Below are positions 42,056-53,959 of a DNA stretch of 64,000 nucleotides, piece after piece; within the stretch, counting starts at the first letter, position 1, and each line of letters starts with the position of its first letter. The stretch comes from Megaustenia siamemsis (taxonomy: Eukaryota; Mollusca; Gastropoda; Stylommatophora; Ariophantidae), in contig JAVIAB010000139.1 in assembly GCA_032433765.1 (NCBI GenBank), forward strand, positions 45,390,190 to 45,454,189, in the 5' to 3' direction. A model generated the notes under the pieces. It was given only the letters and a program-made list of their open reading frames with translations. It did not search any database and had not been told where the DNA came from. The translations under genes were made by a program, and so were the position numbers.

Positions 42056-42067
42056 TTATTGACAGAA
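42056..42067 (+). repeat. Target-site duplication of RH-2 copy 3, right
   Basis: TTATTGACAGAA, identical to 40823-40834. Confidence 0.88.
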
Positions 42068-42308
42068 CTTAGTTTTGGCGTCTAATGTATGGCTACGGTC
42101 TTCCGTTGAAGCGTTTCCAAGTGAAATCGAGAAAGGGTTAGCGCGAAAAGGGCACAGCGCTTCATCCATACCATCTCCCGAGGTAGAGGAAGCAAAAACG
42201 AAATATCGCCACGATTGAAAAATGGCTGTTCATCGAAACACACCTGATAGAATGACATATACTGATTGCTTGTTATAGACGGTCTGCCAAGTTCACAAAA
42301 TCGATATA

Positions 42309-42312
<4 letters not shown>
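42068..42312. other. Intergenic, no feature recognised
   Basis: Nothing supported. Confidence 0.4.

Positions 42313-42366
<54 letters not shown>
42313..42366. repeat. (AT)n microsatellite
   Basis: Uninterrupted TA repeat of about 27 units. Confidence 0.97.
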
Positions 42367-42369
<3 letters not shown>

Positions 42370-42685
42370 AGAGACTATTGCTGATAATATTTATTCATTT
42401 TGTGAAATTCAACTTTTGCCTGAGCCATTCTGATTTTAATTTCAGACTTGTATCTTTGATCTAAAGTATTATTTTCTTTTGGGCATATAAAGGTTCTACG
42501 CATATTATATTTAAGTCCCATTCCATCTATTACGATCTTGCATTTTGGTGAATTATTTATATGTATATCTTTGGAGAAATACTTTTTTCAATCTTTTATG
42601 TTAGAGAAGACCTTTTACTTTCGAAGAATACAAAGAGAACAAAAAAGTATGCGATGTTGTTGTTGTGCTTCCGTTCGCCAGCTTT
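42367..42685. other. AT-rich intergenic sequence
   Basis: No feature recognised. ATTTTTTCAATC-like sequence near 42580 may be part of an old retroelement, but I cannot show it. Confidence 0.35.
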
Positions 42686-42689
42686 ATAT

Positions 42690-43115
42690 CTCTAGCGAAG
42701 TCCTGAAGGACTGAATTTTGCTTGAACATCACATTTTCCTATTTTTCACATCAGTATCCGTGTGTTCATGTGTCCCCCGCCATACAGGCAAATATTCTTT
42801 GACTTCAGAGGTACTCTCATATTTTTATCGTTGAGAGTTGACAACGTTATTGGTAGATCATTCCTATTAATTTTGCCTGGGCAGCCGTCACTTATGCCCT
42901 ACTCTTTTCGATTTCCAACTGTCAAGGAAAGGCACACAAATTGCTTTTCGCCGTTTTTGGAGATGTCACTAACCAGAGATCAGGGGATGCTACAACTACG
43001 CATTCGATTTTTTTTATTATACTTTTTTTTTTATTTTTCACCGACTTTAGTGAAAATTGAACCTGTGACCTTCCTGTTTAGAGGCCGATGACTTACCCCT
43101 AGACCACCCAGCCCC
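42690..43115 (-). mobile_element. SINE-C (subtype 2), minus strand
   Basis: On the minus strand the head is GGGGCTGGGTGGTCTAGGGG followed by CAGGTTCAATTTTCAC, and the 3' portion has CTCAACGATAAAAATATGAG and AAAGCTGGCGAACGGAAG. It matches 13700-14205 and 54395-54560. Confidence 0.72.
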
Positions 43116-43609
43116 TAAGTATACCGTGTAATATTTACTATTCCATGGAACTAGTGGTAGACCACTCAAAAGGTTTCACTAGAAAATACATGCTACTAAA
43201 CCAAGCTACAAAACTGAATCATATCCTTTGTTGCAAGTTAATGTTTTATGTTGTAGACTGTACAATTTATTTTTTTCCAGCGCTGGATTACAATTTTTGT
43301 TGGATAGGTCCGTTTATTTTGACGTTGGTTATTCGAGCATTTTAAACTGCCTAATTATTGCCTGTTTATTTGCATTTTCTTTTACTTTGACCTATATTTT
43401 GTGATATTGATTTGTTGAAATTTAGATGTAAAATTCGATTGTTTATTTAATCTCTTTACTGCTCTGTTATGTATGTTGTCGTGATTAACAAGAGAATTCA
43501 ACTTGTTTTATTGACATCTTTTATCGACAGAAGATGATGAATAAGCGAGTTGTGTTTGTTGGTGAAGTTGTTACCTCTTGATGACTGATTGGAGACCTAG
43601 TTTCGTCAT
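43116..43609. other. Intergenic, no gene recognised
   Basis: AT-rich. A 66-codon frame at 43145-43345 has no motif. Confidence 0.45.
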
Positions 43610-43744
43610 CCACAGTTAGGAACATTGTTTGTCACTCAATCTCATAGTTAGGAACATTGTTTGTCACTCAATCTCATAGTTAGGAACATTGCCTGCCACT
43701 CAATCTCATAGTTAGGAACATTGATAGTTAGGAACATTGTCCGT
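43610..43744. repeat. 32-bp tandem repeat, about 4 copies
   Basis: Unit AGTTAGGAACATTGTTTGTC then ACTCAATCTCAT. The last copies are truncated. Confidence 0.9.
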
Positions 43745-43867
43745 CATTATAAAATCTGGTACCCATTAAAGGCTGGGTGAACCCGGAAGCTGTCGATCGC
43801 GATCTAACCCTACCTCTTGTCCTTTGTAGTCCAGTTCACTAACCACTGAGCTATCACGGCTCCCGGC
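43745..43867 (-). mobile_element. SINE-A head fragment, minus strand
   Basis: The minus strand carries CGGGAGCCGTGATAGCTCAG, AGGTAGGGTTAGATCGCGAT, GGTTCACCCAGCC and GGGTACCAGATTTT. Only the head and core remain; the 3' half is missing and the 32-bp repeat abuts the break. Confidence 0.85.
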
Positions 43868-43919
43868 TAGATAATAGGGGAGACAGTTACTGGGACAGGA
43901 AACAGATTTTAGTACATAT

Positions 43920-44690
43920 TTTATTAATAATTATCTAAATGAACTACAAGAAATGATAGACATAGTAGTAAAAGAAAGCATTAAGAAAGGTCTGAGTCTA
44001 AATAGTAAGAAAACAGAAGTAATGATCATATCAAAGAAACAATCATCCCCATCATGCAGAATAAAAATAATCAAGACAAATCTGAAACGAGTGCAATGCG
44101 TCAAATACTTGAGCATAATAATAATATCAGATGGAAAATGCTCCATAACAATAAAAAGCAGAATAGCTCAGGCCAAAATAGCATTTCAGAAAATGTAAAA
44201 CGTCTTACACGACAAATCTATGTCAATAGAAGAGAGAAAGAGACTTCATCGGTGCTATATAGAACCAATTCTGACCTATGGAAGCGAATCATGAACAGTA
44301 AACAAACAAATGTAAAGACGATTAGAGGCCACATAGGTGAGATTTATCAGAAGAATGTTGAAAGTTCCCTGGACAGATGAAAAGACGAATGAGGAAATTC
44401 TCAAAGAGGCCAACACAAAAAGGGATCTCCTAAGAAAAACATCAGAAAGAAACAATCAACATTTTTCGGATACATCATGAGAAGAGGAAAATTTGAATAC
44501 TTGGTTACAACTGGCAAAATACAGGGAAAGATAGATCGCGGACGACAAAGAGAGAAAATATTACATAGCCTGGTGTCATGGCATGGAAAACAGTCAAACA
44601 ACAAAATTGTTACGATGCACGGTGGATAGAAGATTGTGGAAGGACATGATCACCTACGCCAACCGGTATGGCACATGATGATGGTGAATT
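43920..44690 (+). pseudogene. RT-4 family copy
   Basis: Encodes MIDIVVKESIKKGLSLNSKK then TEVMIISKKQ, KYLSIIIISDGKCSITIKSR, and in another frame CYIEPILTYGSESWTVNKQ, FGYIMRRGKFEYLVTTGKI and LHSLVSWHGKQSNNK. It ends with CACATGATGATGG. This corresponds to the RT thumb and tail downstream of motif C. Several frameshifts. Confidence 0.78.
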
Positions 44691-44769
44691 ATCTACAGCT
44701 GGTTTCGGTTATAGAAGAGAAGAATGAGAAGAGTATGAAGGTTTTTTTTTTAATTACCGTTACTTGTTT
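44691..44769. other. Short spacer
   Basis: No feature recognised. Confidence 0.4.
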
Positions 44770-46012
44770 TCTTCGTCCTTTCTTCTTTCTCTCTCCTCTC
44801 CCAATTTATCTCACATCTCCCAGTTTCTCTCACCACTCTCAGTTTCTCTCACCTCTCCCAGTTTCTCTCATCTCTCCCAGTTTCTCTCGCCTCTCCCAGT
44901 TTCTCACCTCTCCCAGTTTCTCTCACCTCTCCCAGTTTCTCACTTCTTCCAGTTTCTCTCATCTCTCCCAGTTTCTCTCACCTCTCCCAGTTTCTCACTT
45001 CTTCCAGTTTCTCTCACCTCTCCCAGTTTCTCTCCCAGTTTCTCACTTCTTCCAGTTTCTCTCACCTCTCCCAGTTTCTCTCACCTCTTCCAATTTCTCT
45101 CACCTCTCCAAGTTTCACTCACCTCTCCCAGTTTCTCTCACCTCTCCCAGTTTCTCTCACCTCTCCCAGTTTCTCACCTCTCCCAGTTTCTCTCACCTCT
45201 CCCAGTTTCTCACCTCTCCCAGTTTCTCTCACATCTCCCAGTTTCTCTCACCTCTCCCAGTTTCTCACCTCTCCCAGTTTCTCTCACCTCTCCCAGTTTC
45301 TCTCACCTCTCCCAGTTTCTCTCACCTCTCACAGTTTCTCTCACCTCTCCCAGTTTCTCTCACCTCTCCCAGTTTCTCTCACCTCTCCCAGTTTCTCTCA
45401 CCTCTCACAGTTTCTCTCACCTCTCCCAGTTTCTCTCACCTCTCCCAGTTTCTCTCACCTCTCCCAGTTTCTCTCACCTCTCTCAGTTTCTCTCACCTCT
45501 CCCAATTTCTTTCACCTCTCCCAGTTTCTCTCACATCTCCCAGTTTCTCTCACATCTCCCAGTTTTTCTCACCTCTCCCAGTTTCTCTCACCTCTCTCAG
45601 TTTCTCCCACCTCTCCCAGTTTCTCTCACATCTCCTAGTTTCTCTCACCTCTCCCAGTTTCTCTCCCCCCTCCCAGTTTCTCTCACCCCTCCCAGTTTCT
45701 CTCACCTCTCCCAGTTTCTCTCACCTCTCCCAGTTTCTCTCCCCTCTCCCAGTTTCTCTCACCTCTCCCAGTTTCTCTCACCCCTCCCAGTTTCTCTCAC
45801 CCCTCCCAGTTTCTCTCACCTCTCCCAGTTTCTCCCACCTCTCCCAGTTTCTCTCACATCTCCTAGTTTCTCTCACCTCTCCCAGTTTCTCTCCCCCCTC
45901 CCAGTTTCTCTCACACCTCCCAGTTTCTCTCACCTCTCCCAGTTTCTCTCACCTCTCCCAGTTTCTCTCACCTCTCCCAGTTTCTCTCACCTCTCCCAAA
46001 TTCTCTCTCCTA
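44770..46012. repeat. 19-bp polypyrimidine minisatellite, about 65 copies
   Basis: Unit TCTCTCACCTCTCCCAGTT (19 bp), with occasional 14-bp copies (TCTCACCTCTCCCAGTT-type). Nineteen is not a multiple of three, so all plus frames cycle through the same 19 residues (SFSHLSQFLSPLPVSLTSP) and stay open for 441 and 481 codons. These frames are not genes. The plus strand is almost purely C and T. Confidence 0.96.
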
Positions 46013-46246
46013 TTACTTTTCTGCTACTCATCTTATTTCTCACCAACACAGAGGCACACACATACATATACACATATATAAACACATAAAACACTGTCAT
46101 ACAGACATAAACATAGGCATACTAACACACAACCACACACACTGATGTAAATAAACACCAATGCAGACACATACATCCATACAAATAAAAACAAACGCCC
46201 ACATATACTGTTTCGTTGTAATATTCACTAGTTTCGTAATAAAAAC
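46013..46246. other. CA/TA-rich unique sequence
   Basis: Imperfect ACACAC and ATACAT dinucleotide-rich stretch. No gene. Confidence 0.5.
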
Positions 46247-46360
46247 AAAGAAGCACTAAATATAACAAAAGACAAAGAAACACTAAATATAACAAAAGAC
46301 AAAGAAACACTAAACATAACAAAAAACAAAGAAACACTAAATATAACAAAAGACAAAGCA
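46247..46360. repeat. 27-bp tandem repeat, about 4 copies
   Basis: Unit AAACACTAAATATAACAAAA then GACAAAG. One copy has CATAAC and AAAACAAAG. Confidence 0.93.
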
Positions 46361-47009
46361 TATTACAGATTTTGCCATGTGGAGATTGTAACACAAGGGA
46401 CAATACAAAGGATAACATAAAATAGGAAATTAGCATCCATCGATCTCCGGATATTACAGTATTCAAATGCACCATCAAGAGAAAGGAAAACAATATTTGG
46501 ATAATCACAGCGAACTTCCTGCTCCTGGGCTACATGGAGTTGGAGTGGAATATTCGAATAAAATAGAAAATTAGACTGCCCGTTAATTATCCTACTTAAT
46601 ATATAATACAGCCAATCAGATATATTCACCTTCTACAGACCTCACAGCTGTCGAACCGAAATGACACCAGTTCGAGGCCATTTTCTGTTTGGCCAGGTAG
46701 CTTCTGAACATCTTGCGAAGACTAGCACGTGTAAACAACACCACGTGCGAGACAGGTTGTCTTTCTTTTTAATAACTGCCTTAACTAATACCAGAAAAAT
46801 ACATTTGGGACAAAAAGTATTGAACAACTTCCAACACTTTGACCAGATTTAAGACGACTGTAAATGAATGCATGACTGAAGACACAATACGCGTAGTGAT
46901 TTGTTGAATGGAGCTACACAAGAGCGCAAAAACAAAAAATCCAAATGCTCCTAATAGGAATACAAAGGTGTTTTTTTTTTTCTAAGGAATGGAGACAAAT
47001 AATAATAAA
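46361..47009. other. Intergenic, no gene recognised
   Basis: Short frames without motifs on both strands. Confidence 0.45.
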
Positions 47010-47832
47010 TGAAGTTTACGAAAAGTGATCACTGGCCAACAACTTGATAACTTAGACTTTTTTGATGAAATAACTTTCCTGTTACATAATCATCAACAGA
47101 TGCAAGATAAGACGTGCTTACATACTTGATGACATATCACAACAGCTGGGGTTGAAAATAGAGATAAAACAAACAAAATGAGAATTAATGCAGTCGGAAA
47201 TAACCAAAGAACATTAGAAGAGATTAGTCTACTGAACGCACAATATTGCATATATCTGTGCAGGAAAAACAGAGAATGATGCCAAAATAAGGATACAAAA
47301 ACAAGAGGAGCATTCGTTGCACTAGGAAACATATGGAAATCCAAAGAAATTAGATTAAATGCAAAAATAAAAAATGTCTAATTCAATGTTAAAACCGTCC
47401 TATTATAGCTGTGAAACATGGAGAACAATAAAAATGACAATCACGACGATACATACCTTCATTAATGGTTGCTTACGCAGAATAAAAGGTTGGAAATGGC
47501 AGGACAAAATCACTAACATGGAATTATGGAAAAGTACTAGTCAAATACCAGTGGACAAAGAGATACAACGAAGACGATGTCGCTTGATAGAACACACACT
47601 GCAAAAGCCAACTGAGTGTATTACACAACATGCCCTTTTTTTGGAATCCCCAGGGGAAAAGATAAAGATGAAGAGAAAAATATTCTTGGGGAAGACAGAT
47701 GGAAGCAGAGATGAAAATGATGAGCAAGACATGAAATGATCGTAAAAAAAAGAAGGCAAGAAACAGAACAGCTTGTAAAATGTTTGTTGAAGGCCTATGC
47801 TCCACAGGGAGCTCGAAGAAAGAAAAAGAAGA
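47010..47832 (+). pseudogene. RT-5 family copy: motif C to C-terminus
   Basis: Starts near a decayed palm motif C (LDFFDEITFL, where the family has an F-A-D-D box), then GLKIEINKTNKMRINAVGN. In the 47374-47739 frame come SCETWRTIKM, TFINGCLRRIKGWKWQDKIT, RRRCRLIEHTLQKPTECIT and a GEKIKMKRK segment. The end is near GCTCCACAGGGAGCTCGAAG with an AAGAAGAAG tail. Loss of both catalytic aspartates in motif C and several stops show it is dead. Confidence 0.78.
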
Positions 47833-48139
47833 AGAAACGAAAATGTTATGAGACGTCTGAAATGATTCGTTTATCTTAAGTCTCGCAAAGTTTCCCACCA
47901 TAAAAATATGCATATATTATTATTTGTCTCCAGTCTTAACCACAGGAAACTACTATTCGTGCTGTTTCGTCCAATAACTGTTTATCTGCAACGTAAGTAT
48001 TCAACCCTACTCTATCCGAGTATAATAAAAACAGATATACAATTTATTCCCGAGTTGTATTCGTAACCCTATCAAGATTACACATGCGCGAAAGACATTG
48101 CCAGTGATAGCTAATTGTTAGGTTCCTACCTGAAGGTTG
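47833..48139. other. Intergenic, no feature recognised
   Basis: Nothing supported. Confidence 0.4.
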
Positions 48140-48440
48140 ATCTTTTCCCGTGCCACGCCGTTAATCCAATCAGCATGTTTTCATTTTGTTTACCACTATA
48201 TCTCCGACCTTCTATTTTTCCTGTTTTTACTAACTATTCCAACCAACCATGTGTCCCACAAATCTGGACTGTCTTTTTTACTAATTTGCTTTATCATTCT
48301 CTCCTCTTCTTCTGAATATTGTAATACTGCCTCATATACCTTAAGGATCGTTAGCTGTAACCCTTCTGAAATACCACACATTATTTGCTTCTATCCGGCG
48401 TTGTTTCTCTTTTTTTTTGCTGTCAATGTTTCGCAGTCCT
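48140..48440 (-). pseudogene. Unclassified RT tail, minus strand (weak)
   Basis: One minus-strand frame reads FVGHMVGWNS then stops, resembling the GH-x-(I/V/M)-R pattern of RT C-termini, and a GDIVVNKMKT segment follows. It is too degenerate to assign to a family. Confidence 0.4.
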
Positions 48441-48759
48441 AAATAAGGTAGCGCTGGTTCTATGTAGTACTGTAAACTATTTTTATAACTGTCAATCATA
48501 TTTGTGGATATGAAATATAAGCCTGTGATATTGACGTATGTACTTGGGCAAACGATCCTGAAATAATAGTGCATTTACAGTTGTAGAAAGCGTATGCTCT
48601 ACAGGAAAGACATGACGCATAAAATAACGACCGCCGTGATAGCATTGTTTACAAAACCAACGACTTTAAAAGTGTATCTGGGGCAGACTAATCAATTCAC
48701 AGAAGATAGTGTTGATTTTATTGTTGCTAACTGAAAAACAAAGCGATTATGAAGGCTTA

Positions 48760-49098
48760 AACATGAGCCGGCCTATTTTGTACTTTATTAAAAATAAGCC
48801 GCAAGAACTTTACAATCATGAACAAGTCAAAGACCAGTGGACAAAGACATCGACGATGGATGAGACACACACTGCGGAAGTCAACTCAGTCTTACACGAC
48901 AAAGCTCTCTTTTTTGGAACTCCCAGGAAGAAAGACAAAAGGAAGGCCAAAATATACTTGGTGAATACAGGGGGAGGTGAAGACGACAGGGAAGACATGG
49001 AACGATCTTAAGAGAATGGAACCAACAAGGGCGGTCTGAGGAGTGTTTGTCTAAGACTTTAAGCTCCACAAGAATTTAAAGGAAGATGAAGTGAAAAA
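48760..49098 (+). pseudogene. RT-5 family 3' fragment
   Basis: Reads through RRRWMRHTLRKSTQS- and LSFLELPGRKTKGRPKYTW-like residues when the frame is followed loosely (48800-48970). The end is AAGCTCCACAAGAATTTAAA, comparable to the end of the copy at 47010-47832. RTE-1 starts immediately after. Confidence 0.68.
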
Positions 49099-49099
49099 C

Positions 49100-50985
49100 C
49101 AACACCATCTTAGAAAAAATGGAAGAAAGGAGACAAGCGAAGAACACTGCCCAATACAATAAAATAGATAATGAGATACGCAAAATGTGCAAAAAGGCAA
49201 AAGAAGACTGGCTCAGCCAAAAATGTAGAGAAATAGAAACTATGGAAAGCAAACAAGACCTAAGAGGAATGCACACAGAAATAAAGAGAATGACTAATAA
49301 AAATAAAAAAGCCACAGAAGGTGGATGCATTGCAGACAAAAAAGGAAAAATGCTAACAGACAATAAGGATATCATAGATAGATGGCAGGAATATATAACA
49401 TAACTATTTCATGATCAAAGGGACAAGAAACCAGTTATAAAATGTACATCAGGCTATAAAATCTTAAAATCTGAGGTGGAAAAAGTTATAAAAACAATGA
49501 AAGGGGAAAAGCAGCAGGACCTGAAAGCATACAGATAGAGATGATACAGGCACTTGAAGATTTTGGCATTGAAGTGATTACAGACATATGCAACGACATA
49601 TACCACACAGGATACATACCAAATGAACTAAAAACATCAACTTTCATCGCATTGCCTAAAAAGAATGGTGCAGTTGAATGCAGTGACTTTAGAACAATAA
49701 GCCTAATGAGCCATGTTACAAAAATCTTGCTAAAAGTTATACAAGGAAGGATTCAGAATAAAGTCAATACTGAATTAGATGAGCAGCAATTTGGATTTAG
49801 GAAAAATAGCGGGACAAAAGAAGCCATATTCTGCATGAGAACATTAATCGAAAAATACACAGAAGTAAACAAACCAATATATGCCTGCTTCATAGACTAC
49901 ACCAAAGCTTTTGATAGAGTACACCACAAACAACTTATAGAATGCCTAAAAGAGATACATCTAGATGACATGGATATACGACTAATATGCAATCTATACT
50001 GGGAGCAAACAGCAATAATAAAATATAACAAAGAGTTCTCTACACCCATTGATATAAAAAGAGGAGTAAGACAAGGATGCATCCTATCACCAAGCTTGTT
50101 CAATCTATACACTGAGCAAATCTTTAAAAACATCATAGAGATGCCAGGCCTACAAATTAATGGAAAGATAATCAATAACCTAAGATATGCTGACGATACT
50201 GTACTACTAGCAGAAAATCCTAAAGACCTACAACAATTACTTAATGTAATAAACACGACAAGCAAAAAATATGGACTAGATATGAATATCAAAAAGACTA
50301 AAACTATGATCATAAACAAAGAAAATACTCAAAACCCACAAGTGGATATCAAAGTTGAAGGAATAGACCTAGAGACAGTTCAGAACTACAACTACCTTGG
50401 ACATACTATAACCAGTGATGGAAAATGTACATCTGAAATAAACAAAAGAATAGGAATGGCAAAAAGTAATTTTAATGTCATGAAGGACATACTAACATCA
50501 AAACAAATAACACCAGAGCTAAAACTAAGAATAGCAAAATGTTACATCTTCTCAATATTCCTATATGGTGCTGAAACATGGACATTAGACAAGAAAACAG
50601 AACAGAGAATTGAAGCCTTTGAAATGTGGATATATAGAAGAATAGGTAGAATTGGATGGAAGGAAAAGAAAACAAATGACAAAGTCTTAAAACAACTAAA
50701 AATGAAAAGAGAACTTCTGAACACAATTAGAACAAGACAAATGCGATTCTTAGGCCATGTTAAAAGACACAACAGCCTACTGAAAGTGATCCTGGAGGGG
50801 AAAATACAAGGTAAAAGAGGCAGAGGCAGACCAAGATTAACATGGACGAGTAACATCAAAAGATGGACAAATCAACCGATGACAACCTGCACCATCAAAG
50901 CAAGAGATAGAGCAAAATGGCGCTCCATGGTAGCCAACCTTCGTTGCGGAGACGGCACTCAATGATGATGATGATGAATGAGTGA
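49100..50985 (+). pseudogene. RTE-1 best copy: near-intact reverse transcriptase, no endonuclease
   Basis: Target-primed reverse transcriptase of an RTE/BovB-like element. The upstream frame (49119-49403) has RRQAKNTAQYNKIDNEIRKM and DNKDIIDRWQEYIT, then a TAA. A one-base loss near 49503 shifts the frame in GKAAGPESI. The main frame (49541-50965, 474 residues) holds SDFRTISLMSHVTKILLKVI (residues 48-67), QQFGFRKNSGTKEAI, motif A FIDYTKAFDRV with D119, RGVRQGCILSPSLFN (174-188), motif C YADD (216-219), thumb, and the tail FEMWIYRRIGRIGWKEKKTN to NLRCGDGTQ. The RT core is complete. The APE endonuclease is absent (5'-truncated). A (GAT)n tail follows at 50963-50976. One stop and one frameshift make it a pseudogene, but it is young. 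BovB kinship is inferred from motif order. Confidence 0.9.
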
Positions 50986-51520
50986 GAGGGCTCTCATCTC
51001 GGTCTCGGATTGCTCATGTTTAGAGACTATTTCTGGAACATCTGCGATTATTTTTGTTTTATGTTTACATTTGGACCATGGTTCAAATGTCAGGGGTTCG
51101 CACTGATCGTTACTTGGTTCTAAAGAATGTGAGTGTTTTCTGAAGGTTTCTCTTGCAAGATAATTTAAGTTTTTCCTTTAAAGTATATTCATTGCTCTTT
51201 TAAATTGTTCTTACTGGATGAGAGTTTTGTATTTTCCCTGCGGTATGCTTGGGGTGGGGAGGGGGGGAGGAGGGAGAATGACAGAAAATGTTACAGGTAC
51301 TCAAAAACACAAACATCAAAACCGTATCAAAATAGCAATTGATGAATAACGCATTTCAGTCCTTTCCTATTTGATCAATATCAAACACGTTCATGATTTA
51401 GCTTTTAAGAAAGACAGATGAACAAAATTATGAAAAATACTTATGGAAATCCATTTGTCAATAGAAAAATAAAAATGCGAAATAAGGACATCAAAGAAGC
51501 TATTAGAACAAGTCATTCAT
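50986..51520. other. Intergenic, G-rich patch
   Basis: No gene. GGGGTGGGGAGGGGGGGAGG-like sequence at about 51250-51278. Confidence 0.5.
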
Positions 51521-51524
51521 CATT

Positions 51525-51775
51525 AGTCTTAGTGGTTGAGTGGTTAGTGCCATTGCCTTCTGATCAGCGATGTCCAGGTTCAAGTCCCTGAAGTGGCGGA
51601 TTTTTATTCAGGACAAGGCTCGGAGGTTCACCAAGCATCTAAAAATTTGTACCAGAGATTATTTTGAGAAGTAAAGGTGGCCTGACATGATACCGACCTC
51701 ATAATATGTCCCTAACAGAGCACCATATTCCCCATACACCCTAGCCCGTCGTGGAGGGAACTTTTTCTTGTTTAA
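51525..51775 (+). mobile_element. SINE-B, plus strand
   Basis: Head TTAGTGGTTGAGTGGTTAGT with a B-box-like GGTTCAAGTCCC. The body includes GGAGGTTCACCAAGC, GGCCTGACATGATACCGACC and the end CCATATTCCCCATACACCC. The body aligns with SINE-A. Confidence 0.82.
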
Positions 51776-51839
51776 AATAAAAAATGAATCATACATACAT
51801 TTGTCTATAGCAAACACCGTGTTAACTGTCCGTATTCAT

Positions 51840-52040
51840 GCGTGACAATCTATCTATTTATAACTGATGTGGCCACTACAACACCAGGCCGTCACATTTT
51901 CCCAGAAGAAAATCTGAGATGCATCTTTTTAGCTGCTGGACAAACTTAGAAACTGTGTCGAGAAGGTCTGAAGAAAATGTCACCATATTCTGGAACTGAA
52001 CCCCTAACCCATTTAATTAGTAGAGCACAAACATCTGATA
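51840..52040 (-). mobile_element. SINE-B relic, minus strand
   Basis: Degenerate. It retains GGTTAGGGGTTCAGTTCCAG on the minus strand and CACCAGGCCGTCACATTTTC on the plus strand, as in 37770-37800. Confidence 0.6.
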
Positions 52041-52159
52041 ATACATGAAGAATACTTCCGGTGCGTTCCAAGATGGGGGATTTGTTTATTTTCCGTCTTG
52101 CGTGGACCGTTAAGCGTGAGGCTGACAACATTACCCTGAGACTCTCTTCGAGGCAACCC
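52041..52159. other. Short spacer
   Basis: No feature recognised. Confidence 0.4.
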
Positions 52160-52470
52160 TAGGCTGGGCAACCATCAGGGTTGTAGAATCTCGTGGTGTT
52201 AAATGAGTCATGCAGAGAAACCTGCTCTGTAAGAAGATATGCATATGTTAAACATGTGATGAGAAGAGACAGCAAGAGAATTCCAAAACAGGCTCTTTTA
52301 TGGGAAGTATCAGGAAACATAAAAAGAGGAAGACTAAAAGGGACACTAAGAAGAACACTTATAAGAGAAGCAAAGTTGGCAGGCATAGACTCATTAGATA
52401 AAATCGAACATCTCGCCCAGTATAGAGATGGGTGGCGAAAAACACTACAAGCCCAAAGCGACACCTAGCG
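52160..52470 (+). pseudogene. RT C-terminal tail, separate family
   Basis: The frame 52193-52468 encodes YAYVKHVMRRDSKRIPKQAL then LWEVSGNIKRGRLKGTLRRT and AQYRDGWRKTLQAQ. This is the RRLRWLGHVLRM-type tail of non-LTR elements with an alternative end. No RT core; 5'-truncated. The frame is intact to its stop, so it could be young or short by chance. Confidence 0.72.
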
Positions 52471-52920
52471 GCGCGGGAAGGATCAAGAACATTAATCAAT
52501 AATCAAACATGTGATCGAATATGTGTTTGTCTGTGTGATTGTGTATCTGTAAGACATTTCAGAATATATTTATTTTATTTGCTATACAAGAATGTAGATT
52601 ATTGATACGACAAACAAATATCACTATCGGCCATTATTGTTTGTACATAATCACTATTCATCATTGATAATATATAGACCTTTTGACAACTGCCTGTGAA
52701 GTGGATACCACACGTTTCTTTTATTATGTGCTCGTCATTTTGACACTGAAATTTATTCTCGCCGTACGGGGTGAGATCATTGAAAGCGTACGTGACCTTT
52801 TCTTTCTTTCCTTGTCTTATTTTTCATTTGGAAGATCAGTTTGCGTAAACAGAAGAGACACTTCAAGCGAGCAAATATTTGACTTGCGAGTTTAAACGTT
52901 ATTACTTTTTGGGAAAAAAA
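52471..52920. other. Intergenic, no gene recognised
   Basis: AT-rich. A 70-codon frame at 52683-52895 has no motif. Confidence 0.45.
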
Positions 52921-53050
52921 TTGGGTAGTTGTAGCGTGGCGGTTAGCGTGTCACAGTGAGAAGGCAGGCCTACCTTGTTTGAACCACATTTGAACGATCT
53001 CGTTTTTTTTTTCCAGTGATCCAAGATCAAGGTAGATTAGAACTAATGCC
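52921..53050 (+). mobile_element. Possible SINE head (weak)
   Basis: GTAGCGTGGCGGTTAGCGTG resembles a tRNA D-arm region, and CTTGTTTGAACCACATTTG sits where a B-box would be. A T run follows. It matches no other copy in the window. Confidence 0.3.
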
Positions 53051-53955
53051 TAGTCCTGTCGGAGGTGGGGGGTAAAATTGAGGTTCTGTGTTCACTCGAA
53101 CGTCTAAACGAGTGCTATAAAATTGTATTCCGTATGCCGTTGCTCGGACCAAGTTTCAAAATCAAAAATAAAATTCTTACTATTCCCACAAAACTTAACC
53201 AGCATTCTGAAATTGTTGGGGGAGAAGAACCGTTGCTGGTGCTACGCACTTCGTGTACGGTGTTGAGGTCTTCTTGTATTACTAGGAAAGTACTATAACT
53301 GTTCGAGTACAGCGATAATGGTTCTGAAGCAAAGAAGAATAATATTGTTGGAATGTTCTTCTCCAACAGCAGAACAGGGAACAGGAGGTCCCGTTGTAAT
53401 AATGTTTTCATGCTATTCTTATTCTGTTGAATAGAAAACTTTGCATCGATATCTACTTTTTAATAATTTATTATGTCTTTCGTATCGTGCTTTTTCGTAC
53501 TTCACATACTGAAGTAGGCCGTGAGAAACACATTTCTAGATGCCTAAACTGTCGTAGACACGGTTTTTGTCTCTGCTCGTTGTTGCATATATCTTTCTGC
53601 TCTGTCTATTATCTAATTTCTGTCTCATAAAGATCTTTAATCTCTGTAATATCTCATAATGATCTCCTTTCCACAATGATCTCTTTTTCTTACTGCTCTC
53701 TTTTCCTTACTGATCGGTCTGAGAGTGAGACTCCATATATATACACTCCCTTTTTTACCCGCCTACGTGTCTATCTGCCCACGTGTTTGTCAATAAATAT
53801 TTCCCAAAATATTTGTTGACTCTGTGTCTGTCGGCCCACACAGTCTAGTAGTATAAATGTTTAAATTTTACATCTATGCAGCCTGATGAATTTGACTATA
53901 GCTTAAATTTGTAATTCCACCAACCATTTACACACCTGGGTAGTAGTAGTAGTTA
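53051..53955. other. Intergenic, no gene recognised
   Basis: Two short frames on opposite strands (53065-53411) and one at 53427-53630 without motifs. A loose AATGATCTC-type repetition lies at 53640-53700. Confidence 0.45.
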
Positions 53956-53959
53956 TAGT

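Noticed and set aside
44636..46089. Open frames of 481 and 441 codons
   Set aside because: They are produced by a 19-bp array whose three frames all encode the same S/F/L/P cycle. No start context, domain or composition supports a gene.
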